Source of the DNA: Timema cristinae
Lineage: Eukaryota > Arthropoda > Insecta > Phasmatodea > Timematidae
Assembly: GCA_039000515.1 (NCBI GenBank)
Contig: JBCFYV010000100.1
Coordinates: forward strand, 50,930,587 to 50,994,586
Direction: 5' to 3'
Length of the DNA: 64,000 nucleotides
In this document: positions 13,201-28,200 of the stretch, one piece after another
Position numbering within the stretch: the stretch's first letter is position 1
Layout: every line of letters starts with the position of its first letter
Translations under genes and position numbers: made by a program
The notes under the pieces: model-generated
Databases searched by the model: none
Told to the model about the DNA's origin: nothing
The model's input: only the letters and a program-made list of their open reading frames with translations

Positions 13201-16200
13201 TTTTAGCACCCCATCTCACTATCTGTTCAGGCTATACACATATGTACTTATTACAATAATGTGTTAGGAGCGAGGAAGGTTTAATTTAGAGGAAGTGGAT
13301 CTGTATTTGCGTGTAGGAAGAGTTTAAAACTATTTTGGAAAAAACCATCCTCACTACACTCGACCAGGATTGAACCCCGATCTCCCTGTCGTCGGGGTTC
13401 TAGTCTATTGCGAGACTGATGCCTGAGACCATGTGACCACCGAAGCGGGTAATATCTGATTGGACCTATATCTAGTATAAATTATAACTATATGAGGGTT
13501 GCATCGATACACAATATTATTTAAAATCACTTCATTCCATTGACTGTTTGCGTGTCTATTTGAAACTGTATTTGCGTGGTGTTTTTTTTTCTTCAGACGA
13601 GCGCAACTGCCCTAAGAAGGTACCTTGTAAGCACGGCACGGTCTGCAAGCAGGTGTGTGTGATCTATCCGAACAACACGGAGGGCTGTAGCTGCTATCCG
13701 GGATATAGCCTCAGTAAAGATGGACATAAGTAAGTGTTTTGGAATAGACCTCTGTATTAAATAATGGCTAAAAGCAGTCGTTCCACTCAACAGTCAAAGG
13801 CGCAGTCAAGGGTCGATTCAAAACTTGTGGTGTGTTGCGGGCGACAGCCTCCAGAAACTGGTTTGTTTAAAAATAATATATTCTATAATTTGGTTTTTTG
13901 CAGCGTTTCTTCTTCCAGCACTTCATAAAAAAAATGAAACAAATACATAATAACTTATAAAGTATAAATGGTCGCTTCATCGTTTGAAAAAGCTTTAACA
14001 GTAAGCTAAACACTGGTGGGGCTTATAAAAGTCAGAACAAAATCAGAACATAATTGATATTCATATTTTTTAATCAAACTTTAATACTATCAAGTCCAAC
14101 ACCTTAGTTAAGTTGGTAACATGTATGCATACTGAGAACTAAAGGTCCTGGGTTTGATTTCCGGCATTGTCAAAATACTTATTATTAGAGAACTGTGAGT
14201 TTCCCCTTTCACAGTGATGAATTAACGGTTGGGGGCTGGATGTTGTGTCTCTTTTAGATTCAAGTTAGCTTATAAGTTTTGTGCTTATATAATATGTCTG
14301 TTCAGAAAGTGCATGTTAAACACCCGAAATGACAAAAAACAACAACACTAAACTTGTCGGTGTGTTGTGTACACTTGTACACACTTTGGGAAATATTGCT
14401 TCAAATTTTTATATTGTGCCAGATGGAGTTGGCAACCATTGTTCGGTCTCTCTATTTCCAGTTGCCACGACATCGACGAGTGTATGTTCGAGACGGACCC
14501 TGTCTGCAGTCAGACGTGTAACAACACTATCGGCTCGTTCACCTGCGGTTGTATGACTGGATATGTCCTGCGGCCCGACGGGAGATCGTGCAAGGCCCTA
14601 GGAGCCGCACCCACTCTCTTATTCGCCAACAGGGTGGATATCAGACAGGTAAGTGAGCTCTTAGGGGGGTATACTAACTGTTGGCATGCAGGTGTATAAT
14701 TTGGTTCCTCACACCAAAATAACAATTTATCCAATAAGGCAAATTACCAAGGGCTTTAATAGAGAAGCTTCATTTTCACATTTAATTTCATTCAAAAAAC
14801 CAAAAACACATATATGTATAGTACTCAATCCAAGGGGAGGTTGGATCCTCGATAGTTCCCCCATCAGCTGTGAAGCCGAGGCAGAACCGAAAAGTCATAC
14901 TAGAGAAATGAGGAGTGAGGTAGTGTCCTGTTGCTTTCCTCACTAATCCAGAAGGTATTATAATTGCACATCAGTCTGTGAAGCCACCAGTTGACCCTTC
15001 ACTCCATTCATCACTGGGACTGGCTGTATTGAATGTTATCACTAGTATCGTTCATATCTCCTCCACTTCATATCTATCAGAGTCATAAGTTAGACTGAGA
15101 CAGATCAATGAAAGAAACAACTTGCTCTAGCCCATACCAGAAAATATAGAGCATTGTAAACACTATATCTCACCATAGATGGATCTGGGCTATATTAGTT
15201 TAATATCATCATTTATAAAATTTTGTTAAATTGGATTATCAAAGTCTTGCAAGATATTACTGTGACCTATTATTTTTCTTAGAAAACTTGATTCTCTGGA
15301 ATTTATTTAAATTGAAATCTGTAGTTTGTATTTTATGAACTTTTTAATATATTTCAGAAAATTTAACTTTCTTTTAAAATTGAACTGTAGCTTTGTGCGA
15401 AAAAAAAAATGTGATAGTGCAGGGAGAAAGACAAGCTACAGTCCAATTTTAAAAACAAGAGCCTTATCTGACGGCTAGAAAAAGTTACTAGCTCTACTTT
15501 AACGTATTCATACGCCAAGTCATGTAATCTGCAGCTGTCACTTTTGATATCATGTGCGTATTTTCTAAACGTCCCTTTCTATGAAAACTGGACTGTACAA
15601 GTATATCTCATCAGGCCAACAAGTAGCTATCTCAGAATAAGACCCATGATCTGCCGTTGTTTGAACTGTTAGCACTATTTTTTGTCGCAGGTGAGTCTGA
15701 ACAACGCCAAGTATACGGCTCTTCTCAAAGGGCTGCACAACGCTATAGCTCTGGACTATCACTATCAAATGGGCCTTATTTACTGGACCGACGTTTCTAT
15801 GGATGTCATCAAGAGAGCCAGTCTGAATGGCTCTGGAGCCGTCGGTAAGTCGAGAACAAATCATTATCAACAACTGTTTCCAGGATCAGTTTAGTAAAAT
15901 TCCTCCATCTTCCTCTATCTTTCTCTTGTTCTTCCTCCTTTATTACTCTTGTCCATTTTCATACAAAGAAAATTATATATATATATATAATTATATAAAA
16001 TTGATAATAAAATTATTCAGGTGTTAATGTATTGTTTTTAATAGTGGAAAGTCAAGGAATATGATATTAGCTCATCGCTAAAACATATGTTTGTCAGGGT
16101 GTCTACCATCCGTGAAAATCCTGGAAAACGGGAATTTGAAGTGGTTGAGAAAAAACGTGAATAAGTTGAAAATTTGGTAGATTACAGGGGCGGAGGGGGG

Positions 16201-19200
16201 GGGGGGGAATGATTTACTCAAAATATGAGATAAAATAATTACAAAATCAGTTAATAACGATTCTAGAAAATGGTCAGAGGAAATAGTCGGGAATTTCTTG
16301 GGTCAAGTTAAGTAGACACCATGGTTTGTGATCGCAGACGTGATTCGTTGGGGCCTAGAAAGCCCCGGAGGAGTTGCCGTGGACTGGGTCCATGACATTT
16401 TCTTCTGGACTGATTCCGGCACTCGTAGGGTAGAGGTGGCGACACTGGACGGCAGTCAGAGAGTCATCATAGCGTCAAGTGATCTCGACAAACCTAGAGC
16501 TATAGTCCTGCATCCCGGAGAAGCTTATGTGTTTTGGACAGATTGGGGTAAGTACTGTGAGGCTAAGCGTGTACTTGATTCATTGCACGAAGAAATGGGT
16601 TATGCGGGGGGGGTTATTGAAGTGGGGTTGGAGAATATAATGTGCTGTTGACCAGTGAGGTTTATACTACGCAGAAAGAAAGGGGGGAAGAGTAGTTTTT
16701 TAGTGAAGAGTATAATGTACATTCCAATCTTCATAAGGAGAACCTTATCAGACAACTATCTGTCATGTGCATTACGAGATGCTAACAGGACTTTTTCGCT
16801 TGATGTAAAATGTTTTTGGTTCATGCCATAATGCCCATGACAGATATAAAAGGACTGTTGAGATGTTGAGATTACCATGTATATAAAATTAAATTAAATA
16901 TACTTACTGTATAAATATTTTATCTATTCTGACCCCAAAAAAAGTTACCATTTAAAAATTGTATACGAAACTCTTTTGAGCCTTGAACTGTTTTATAATG
17001 AATGAAGTTTATTAGTTTTTTATAACATTAATATAACAAAAATATATTTTTTTTAGGTCCCAAACCAAAAATTGAGCGAGCAGAAATGGATGGATCCAAT
17101 CGTAAAATTATTGTTGAAGAATCCCTCTTCTGGCCTAACGGTCTCTGTATCGACTACACTATGAGTAGGTTGTATTGGGCCGATGCTAAACATCACGTCA
17201 TCGAGACCGCAAAGTTCGATGGCACAGACAGGAAAAAGGTAAAACGTTTCATTTAAAAAAAACAAATCTCTAAAACTCCATATTGACATCTTTATTCCAG
17301 GATAGAAATTAATTCTTTAGATATAGGAATATGTTTCTAAATCTGAGTACGGGATACCCTCACATTTCCGTCGTTTATTTAGACGTTAATTTTTAAATTC
17401 AAGCTTGCCTTTTGTTTTTTCCAACTATCTATACAAAAGGCCTTCATCTACTTTCTCTATCATAACCACACTCATTCGTCCCATAGATATCAGTCAAGTC
17501 CCTCGATCTCTAGCAATTAAATAAGATTGAGATTTTAAACTTGATCTACACCTAGTAACCCTGGAAAATTCAGAAAATTTGACATGACAGTAAAAAAGTC
17601 AGGGAAATTTTAAAAAGAAACTGGATTTTTCAGATATTTTTGAAATAATTTTTAATTTTCAAACTACAAAGTAGAAAAAAAGGAAACTTGTGAGATTTTT
17701 TCACTTTAAAGTTTTTTTATACATAAAATACTAGTAAAAAGCATATTATTTGGTCTGGGACACTTGGAAAAATTCACCTGGAATTCCAAAACTTTTGTTT
17801 CAACCCAAGATGACAACTTTTTCATATTATATTTCAGTGTATAACCCCAATGGGTAGTAAGCCACGGTGCTAAAATATCTAACACTCTCGATAAAATACC
17901 TAACTTGGTATTTTATATATAAAATAAGTGCCAAGTTAGATATTATTTAACTCATCATCATCATCATCATCATTCGATGTTTCCTCCTCTGGCACATCCT
18001 CTTCCATTCCTGTCGATCTTTTCAAACTTCTCCCTCAGTCACGCGTCTTCTATCCACTCCTTTCATCTCAATGTCCTTGTACGATTGGTCCATCCATCTT
18101 GTCCGTGATCTTCCAATGGGTCATCAACCCTTCTCTCTGTTCTGTAAGGCTTTATCAGGCATTTTGTCCTCCATTTTCATCACATGACTTAACCACAGCA
18201 ACCTTTTTCTCTTCAGTGTCTCTTCTAATATTAACTTTTAAAACATCCAAATTATTTATTTCTTCCTATTTAGCTATCTACCAAACGCCTTCATCTACTT
18301 CTCTATCATAATCACGCTCATTAATTAGGTCTTCATTATCTTCTATTAGCTACCATCTAGTACAACCACGCAATCACAATAATTCCATTTATCATAAATA
18401 GCGACCGTAGATTCTATCGAAGCTCCTATATGTTCATGGATTATTGTAAAGTCCACCCAATTGTACAAGCTCAAGAATCAAATAATATATATTAATAGCG
18501 ACAGATGTTAAAAGAAGTTTATCGCACGTCCTATTTTCAGTGATTAGTAAGGCCTGCCCACCATTTGCCATAACTTTGTTGAGACGCTTACTGGACAGAT
18601 GCACACAGGCATCGCCACCGCACATGTTGACGTACGGCAGAGTAACCCCTCTGGATTGCTTTCCCATGGACGCCCAGTGTTCACCACTAAACCGGACACG
18701 TCAAACTTTGGGGCCCGCGCGGAAATTTTGACAAACAAACATACGATGCAGCCAGATTTTTTTTTTTTTATCAAAGTCATAGAAATACACCATTTGGGAA
18801 TGCTATATATAATTTGTTACATTTAATTGCATCTAATTCAAAAGCAATATTAGAGCTCTAAAACATATTCCAACTAATAATTTTTGGGGAAAAAAAAGTT
18901 CTTAAATCTAATTTTTTTTTTAATATCAGATATTCTTAATGATTCTGGGATTAAAAGTTCCCATTCCTATTAATAACACTTTCGGTAGATGTGGATGGGG
19001 CTTGGAGGGGGAGGGGGTTGAACCCATTCCTCTCATCACAGCCATGAAACAATGACTCATTGAATGATATTTAAGAAAATCAATGTTTTAAATTACCCGC
19101 TTCAGTGGCTGCATGGTTTAAGGCACCACCCTAGCCATAGACTGCACTGTCAATGACGGGGGCATAGTGGTTTGGTCCTGGCCAGGTGTATTAAGAGTGA

Positions 19201-22200
19201 TTTTCCATAAATGTTTTTTCCACTCTCCCACTCTCTCTCTCTCTCTCTCTTTCCATGAAAATTTGGGTACACTTCCACTAAATTCAACCTTCCTCATACC
19301 AAACCTATTATTATTATGGGTGTATAGCTCCAATGGGTAGTAGACTTGGTACTAGACAAAAGTTTAAAATTAAATGATTATTTTCGTATCCACATAATTC
19401 TATCTATTCTGCTCACTTTCCTAGTTACCACTCGTTGAGGCAGCCTCCTTATCCGAACCACTGCGGAACTAATAATGGCGGATGTTCCCACATGTGTCTA
19501 CCTCGTAGAAGTGGCTACCAGTGTGTGTGTCCAATGGGTCTCAAACTACAGAGCAACAGGTAATGACTCTAACATGTTGCGTAATGCTAGGGGAGCTAAT
19601 TGCATATAAAACATCTAACATTTTAAACAAATTTATTTAAACACTGATGCTATATTTTTGAAAACAACGTATTGTTATCATATTTATTTTATATTGTAGG
19701 ATTTTTTTTTGGTATAGTTCCTTCAACACAAAGTGACAGTCTTAACTCAAGATTCGTAAAAAAAAAAAAGGGGGGATATTCATGAACCACTGCAAAATAT
19801 CTATTTTATTAAGAAAAAAAGAGCTTAGTTTGAGATTAAAAATTAGGCATATAATATAAACATTTCTAATTTAAAAAATAGCCATATTGTTTCCTTTACA
19901 GATAAGGTTCTACAATTAAAAAAAAACTTTGTAAATTACCCACTATTGAAGGACTCCATTTGATATAAAATAATATCTAATTAACTAAACTCTGAGTCTT
20001 TAGAAGAAAAAAAACCGAAACTTCCGAGAACTCATGTGTTTTGAGTTTTTGTAAAAATCATGGAGTTTGAGCAGCTATTAAAACTTGACTTTCTGAGTAC
20101 CCCTAATAATTTGTACCACTTCAGTTTTTTTTTATGGCTGCAGGAAAAACTGCGACTCGACTCCAGAAAAGCTACTCCTATTTGCCCGCAAGAAAGAGTT
20201 GAGAATCCGACAACTCGACAAAGGTCCTAACAGCGATGTCGACATGGTAGTACCAGTCGACGGCATTCAATCTGCCGTGGCCCTGGCATGGGACAGCAAC
20301 ACAGACTCCATATTTTGGAGACTGGTGGAGGCGGACACCATAAACAGGGCCTTTCTCAATGGCTCCAACCAACAAGTCATTGTCAGCTCAAATCTAGGTA
20401 TATATCACACTATAAATATAATTTTATCTACTTTTTCTTAAAGCCAACATTTCAACACCATCTGTGAAATAAAGATGACTACTGCAAAATATCAAAAATT
20501 TCAACACACACCTGTGAAAGAAAGATGGCTACTGCAAAATATCAACATCTAAACACCGTCGATGTCGATTAATGATTGTTATCTTGATTAGTTGATGTTT
20601 AAAAATTTTGCTTACAAAGTAAAAAAAAGAGTGTATATATGAGATAGTACATATGATTGTGTTATATTATTTATTTTGATTTTGCTCATGTATTGCTAAG
20701 TTTCAAAACCATAAACCTAACATTGTAAAAGTGGCTGATAAGCTAATATAATAATATATTTTTACTAACACACCTGTACCAAACTTACAGAGTCTCCAGC
20801 TGGATTGGCGGTGGATTGGGTCACCTCGAAGCTGTATTGGACAGAGCCGGAACCAACCGTATCGAGGTATCGAACCTTGACGGTAGCATGAGGGCGCTGC
20901 TGGTTTGGGAAGGACTAGACAAGCCAAGGGACATTGTGGTGGATCCTGTTGGTAAACAACCGTCTTTATTATAAACATATATAGCTTAAAACTCTTTTAG
21001 GAAGACATATTTTTATTTGTGTGGTACTTAATTTCATTTAAAAAAAATACAGGTACAGAAAAGAGTGATAGGAACTAATAAAGGGCCAATACAACTGGGA
21101 TTACACAGGAACACAGGTCACAGCTTTCTCTGTTGCCATTGGACAAAGAGGAACAAACTTTACACCTTACATCGCTGCCAGTGGATAGTCATACGATAAT
21201 TCTTTTTCAAATAAAAGCTTAAACACTAACAATGTGCTAATGGCTACCAGACATCCTCCTTTTTTATTACCAGGCCTACATTTCAACTCTCCGTCCATTG
21301 TTCGAGAGGAATTTTCAAACAATCCCAAAAGTCCTCCATTTGGTCAAAACATGGATTTTTAATTTTTTGGTGTTATTTTTTGTCAAAGTGATCTTGCGTT
21401 TAGAAATTTTGCCATCAGACGGCATTTCGGCTATCTCAAACAGTCTTCATGCGATGCCGTCAGCAACCAATCACAGAGAGTGTCCCAGTTCATAAGTTCA
21501 TCTGAAAGATATGCTTGAACGTACAATAAACCGTGTAATATGGTTATAGCTTATAAAACACATAAAGAGAATTTGTACAAGTACATTTTGTAGCCTACTT
21601 TTATTTTGTAGTGTCCTAAATTTTGGGATTCTCGGTCATACTTTGCGCCAAAGTCATCTGATCATCCCTGGATGTGCCCAAAAAAAACAAATTTCGAAAA
21701 TATTCAAAGTGGAAGCCGTGATTTAATAAAATGACAATTTCTTGAGATTTTTCTAACTGATATAAATAACTTCTTTTTATTTTTTCTCCCTAAATAAAAG
21801 CATTAGTTTTGATGACAATCATATTAGATCCTAAAGGTTATTTGGATCAGAACATTAGTCTTAATCATTGTTTAAATTAGGAATAATTAGAATAAATTGT
21901 TTATATAGAACATTTAAAAAAACCTACACAAACACATTTTTTAAGGACAAGCTTTTACTACACATAAAGCATGAAGCTTCTTCAGGTTAAGTAAACTTAT
22001 AGAAATTGTCTTAGCAGTGAAAGCTTGTCTTAGAATATGTTTTAATTTAATTTTTAGTATTTTATATAAACAATTTCTAATCCAGTATCATAAGTGTGCT
22101 ATCTAACCTTCCATATAGATTTATATATATATTTTTTATCACCGCGTATTAGAACCTGTTTGGTTTATACATCTATGCACTAATTATGCAAATGGTTTTA

Positions 22201-25200
22201 GGAATAAGAAAGGTTATACTAATAGGAAGTGTACCCGCATTTAAGTGGAGGGAGTGTGTAAAATAAGTTTGGATAAACCACCCTTAGTACACCCGACTGA
22301 GATTCGAACCTCGATCTCCCCATCGTCGGCAGTCTAGTCTACCGTGAGAGTAGTGCGTTGGATCACCGGTGGCCACTGAAGTGGGTTATCCCTCCATATT
22401 AAAGTTGACAATTTTCGGTAGAGAAGCTGTAGACTATAGATAATTATGTTAGTTGGAGAATGTATGGACAGTATTAAAGACAGGTTTCCCCTAATATTAT
22501 AAAAATGGTTGAGGTGACTAAAAAAAAAGTCTTTAGCTTGTATTTAAACAAAAATGATAAAACTTCTCAATTTTATAATAAAGGAAATTGATAAAACTAA
22601 AGAAAGAGGAAAAATAAACTACTAAGAATAAGAATAAATTTGATGAAGAAAGCCCACCTAGGGAAAGAGGAAAGATGTGGGAAGAATCCAATGCACAAAG
22701 GTGACATCTTCTTCCTTTCTTCTATCTTCTATAGTAGAAGTAGTCACACACACATTTTAAACACAAATATAATAATATTTCGGCATAGTTGCCTTTATCA
22801 AACACAAAGAAGAAGAAAGTACAAATAACACACACGAAAAACTTCTCAATTGTAACTGGGCTTTACTACAAGCCCTGTGATTTGAGCAAGTGAGAATGTT
22901 TCGACTTAGGCAGTTTTTTGACCTCAGTACTATACTTGTTTTTATCTAAAGAAGGTTCATTTACATATTTCATGTATATTATAGCGCGGTCGAGTCCACT
23001 ATTTTAAAAATCTGAATCTCCAATTTATCTTAGAATACCGAGTCAGAATCATGGAAAAAATTGTAAACATAAGAGGAAATATAAATAGAATAGAATAATA
23101 TAAAATAGGTATGTGCGAAAACAATTTTTTTAATTCGAGATGACCTTGAGACGAGAATATAAAAATGTATTGAGACACGAGAACGAGACAAGAAAACGTT
23201 ATTTTAAAGTATAAAAATGTCAATTATGTTTATTAAAGTAAACATATAGTTTATAGAGTTCCTTTTTAACATTTGAGCTGGCGTTTGCTTTAGATTGTCT
23301 TATATATAGTTCAATCAAACACTTGAGATATAACTCGTACACATTTTAAATGCAATTAATAAAATAGTGATAGGTAGTTAAATGAACACCATTTATAATT
23401 TAACTTTTTAGTGTAACAGGCTATATTTTCAACATTTGATATTGAAAAACAATATTTATTATAACCAAAAACATTTCTAAAGAAGGCTGTTTTTTGGGGA
23501 GGTGTGTGGCCTGTTTTTGGGTTATTATGATATTATTGGAGATTATAGATACCCATTTTTTTTTAAATTTATTAGGGCCATTATTTGTTTTATTATGATT
23601 TCATGAGATTTAATTTATAGCTTTTGAAATGAGATCGAGTTTTTTTTTCTTGAATTTTCGAGTCTTGCATGTCTCCTGTATAAATTACAAACATTTATTA
23701 AATTTTAACATTCTTTCTTATAATCTGTTCAGTATAATATTCATACATCCAGTTAAGTGATAAATTACTGGTCTGGGGTCTGATTGTTAAGTTCATCCTA
23801 TAATTGTAAATGGTTCTTAACCAACAAAAATCAGTATTATGAGCTATTTCACTTGAGAAATTGAAAATAAAACCTTTTTTTTTTAGGGATTTGAGTCTCA
23901 AATCTGAAATTTCCTCGAATCATGAATATCCTAAGGATTCTAGGGAATGGAGAATTCGAAGGTCCCATCCCTAATATATATTCTTTAAACTACTTTTAAT
24001 AATATAAACGTAGAATTCAATATAAAAAAGGTATAGTTGAAGTTTGGAACTGTTACAAATTCGCAAAGGTCAACCTGAATAAAACCATGAACTTTACATT
24101 GAGTGCAAATTGATTAGATTAAGAACTCTGGTATATAACCATCATAAATAAACAAAAGTAATATGTGGATTAGATTGAGCATAAATTGATTAAATTAAAA
24201 GAATATATTAACATTCATTATAACATTAAAACAGCAAGACCATCTTAAATAACAATATGTATACATATAACATATTAAAATGAATATTAAAACATAATAG
24301 TTTAAGTCAAGTTTAGTTTAAGTGAAGATGGCGTAAATTGATAAATTGTATGGTTATAGGAACATTACTTTTAATAATATTTAAATTGGATATATAAATG
24401 GGTGTACATACAACCTATATTTCTTATTTGCAACAATCTTTCCTGAGTGGCTTTTATCGGAAAAGATTAATTTACTTTCCCTAGAGATACATTTATATAT
24501 GATTATTTTTTCTTAGACTCATAAAAGCTTCCCTATGGATTATTGATACAACCTACTTCTCCATTTTCTTTACAGCCTTCCTTCCTCCCCTCTATTCACT
24601 TCCCTGTAATTATTATTCATATTATAAGCCTTCATTCTCTACTGCATCAATAATGGATAAAACTTTAAGTTAAACATGAATTTCCCGAGAGAGGAGAAGG
24701 CTTATAACATTTCCGACATTTGAAAGTTTAAAACAAATTTCTCCATTATACAAATCCTATTATAGATGCGCTTCTAAAAAGATTAGAAGGGATCTGCTTT
24801 TTTTTTTCTCTTTTTTTTTTTAAACATTTTCTCATTTAACTTTATGAATATTTGACTCTTTTTTTTTTTAATCGCTGAGTATAATAATTGTCCACGTTGT
24901 TTGGTAAGGTTTGAGCTTTCCGATAAGTGACGCTTGTCAAAACAGATGTTACTAAACATAATAATTGGTTGGCTGGATTATTATGACACATATTTAATTT
25001 AAATTGTAATCCGCAATGGTGAGGTGTCAGTCTTGTCTTGTCTGGTTTGGTTGTTACTTGAGGGTTGGTGTTTGAATTCTGATTAGATGTAACAAATTTT
25101 TTTTTCTTTTAAATATTTTACAGTTCTCATCACATAAAAACATGTGACACATTTCCTCTAAATTACCATATTATTTTTATCAACCCACGTTAGTGTCAAT

Positions 25201-28200
25201 ATGTGTTTATCCCGAGCAGTTAGCAAGACTTTGTTTTCTGTATCATGAATTAACAGCCGTTTGGGCAATACACATGTGAAATAACACTATAATATTAGGG
25301 ATGAGAAAGGTTGAATTTAGAGGAAATATACCCACATTTGTGTGGGAGAGAGAGAGTGTGTAAACCCATTTAATAAGAAAAAACCCTTGGTACACCCAAC
25401 TGAGATTCTAACCCCAATACCCCTTTTATCGGCAGCCCAGCTTATTGCGAGAATGACGTCTTAGACCATGTGACCACCTGAGCAGGTTTACTTTAAATTA
25501 AGTAGGCTTATGTTTATTTTCAACTAAGTGAAAAATGACCACCTTGACACGAGTATCGAACTCAGGACCTTTGGCTTTGAGTGCCGATGCTCTTTCATTG
25601 AGCTAACCTGGTTCATCTTATACCCAGGGCCACTTTTCACTAGTGTTTGGGTTCGATTCCCGTGTCAAGGTTATTATTTTTCACTAAATTGAAATTGATT
25701 CAGCCTCAGCACAGATCCTGTGGACAGTCATCACATGTCAGTATGTGATACATATATTTATTTTAGATATGGTTTAAACTCAATATTTTACAAATCTGAG
25801 TCTTTGGAAAAATGTCAAACATAAGAGAAAATACAAACAGTATTGGAGTGTTAACATTATTTCATATAACTTATTCATTATAAAAATTTCATACATTCAG
25901 TTAAGTGTTGAATTAATGGTCTGGGGTCTGGTTGTTAAGTTTGTCATATAATTATGTTGGGGATGAACCACCAGTTAACAGTATCAGAACTACAAAACAA
26001 ATTCCATTTTCTAATACTATTTTGTGTCTTTAACACAAACATTCTCAATGTGATACGTGGGGCTATGTCCAGTAACTGGCAATTTTTTTTTTTCCCCTCT
26101 CTTCAGGTGGTTACATGTATTGGAGCGACTGGGGGAAGTCCCGAAGATCGAGAGAGCAGGGATGGATGGATCAATGAGGGCCCCACTCATCACCCATAAT
26201 TTGACCTGGCCTAACGGGCTTGCGATAGACCACGACAAGGGACGAATCTACTGGGCGGATGGGGGGACCAAGGCCATTGAGTACGCAAATCTGGACGGCC
26301 GAAGTCGGACTGTGTTGATTGGTGAGCTGGCTTCTTTTGTATGTGTATGTGGTGTGTGGGTGTGAGTAAATTCTATGTGCACCACTCTTAACTACTTACA
26401 AAATATTAATTTGTACTGTGTGTTCATATACTGCCCAATTTTAATAAGAAGAGTCTTTTAGAAAATAGAAACATATTTATTTTTGTAGCCAAAATTGATA
26501 AAATATTATTATATTATTATTTTACAGGTATATCTATCAAAAGTAACAGCTGCAGATCACATGACATATTAATAAGTGAAAGTAGATTAAGTAATGCTTA
26601 GAGCTGTCAGATAAGGTTCTTACTGTGGAAATTGGACTGTATTTTACCTGTCAATTTCTATAATGACTCTTGAAGTGTTGCCATATTTGTAAAAACTGTA
26701 CTTTTCTTGTTGTTTTCATCTGTTGAGTAAAATATAAGCACATGCTTTTCCCTGCATGGTTGATAATATTTTAATCGGCAAATCCTGCCCTACTGCACTA
26801 TTTTATTTTTATACTTCACAATGTAGTTTTCTATTCTTTCTCCAGACAAATACTGGTTCATTTGCTCAAATTTACCCTTCTTGGTTTCTTACCCTATTAG
26901 ATGAAGTCATTAAAATTCCTTCTGTTTTACTAATCAATAACAAGCATCATTAGTGTTGAGTTCAATCAATTTAAAAAAAATTCCAAATCTTCCATTTTAC
27001 CTATTAATTCCGAATATGAATCTCGGAAAAAATTAATCGGCATAAGAGATAATAGAAATAGTAACTAAATGTTAACTTTTTTTCTTTTTCTGAAATGCAT
27101 TCACTGTAACATTTATACATTTATTTAAGTGTTTTGGTGACCTGGCGGTCTAGGGGTAAGGTGTCAGATTCTATGCTGGCGGCCGGGGTTCAATCCTCGG
27201 TCCCGGCACAGATTTATCTGATTACCAAACCCTTCCTTCACCTCTGACAAGGAATCTTGTGAATGTGGGGAATGCCAGGCCTCCACCGTGGTTCGGATCC
27301 CACGTTAAACTGTAGGTCCTTCATTTCATCTCACAATCACCCTACCATTACACATTAGCGTAAGTGCGTATAACCCGAACGGGTAGTAAGACGCGGTGCT
27401 AATAATAATTATAATTTAAGTTTTAAATTATTGATCTGGGGTTTGGCTGTTGTGTTTTTCCCTATTGTTAAGTTGGGGCAAAAACCACCAATCAGCAGTA
27501 TGAGAGTTCTAAAACAAATTCCAATTAAAACATGTATATTAAATCTTGAATATGATTTTTTTTTACCACCGCTTCTTACGACCTATTCAGGTTATATACA
27601 AATATGATAATTACTCTAATGGGGTAGGCATGAGGAAGTGAGCATTTCAGAGGTAATCAGCTGCCTGGAAGGAGATTGGGAAACCATTTAGGGAAAAAAC
27701 ACCCTCAGTAAACCTGATCAGGATTCAAACCTCCAAAATCCCCGTTATAAACGGCCCAGTCCAACACGAGCTTGTCGCCTTAGACCAATCGGGCGCTGAA
27801 TCAGGTCAAAATAAGTTAGAGAGTTTCTTCTGTATTTTAGGTTCTGAACTGCCTCATCCGTTCGGCTTGGCCGTGTTTGAAAGTAAGATCTATTGGACAG
27901 ACTGGGACACCTCCAGTATCCACACCGCAGACAAACTCACGGGTAAAGATCGGACGGTTCTAAGGTGAGAAACATCCAGCATTATATTAATTACAAAATA
28001 TAAGTTTTTAATTGTACTGGTTTCGGTTTAGATCACAGCTGGGCTAATTAAGGCCTGTCACATATTTGGTATATACAGCCTGTAAGATTTAATTACATAC
28101 AACAAAAACAACAAAAAATAGTACTAAAATATCAGAATTAAAAAGTAAAGTCTTATGAAAGTATGGATATATACCATTTGGATTTAAAACACTGAAGAAT

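Noticed and set aside
12890..13209. Minus-strand open frames opposite LRP4 exons
   Set aside because: They are shadows of conserved LDLa coding on the plus strand.
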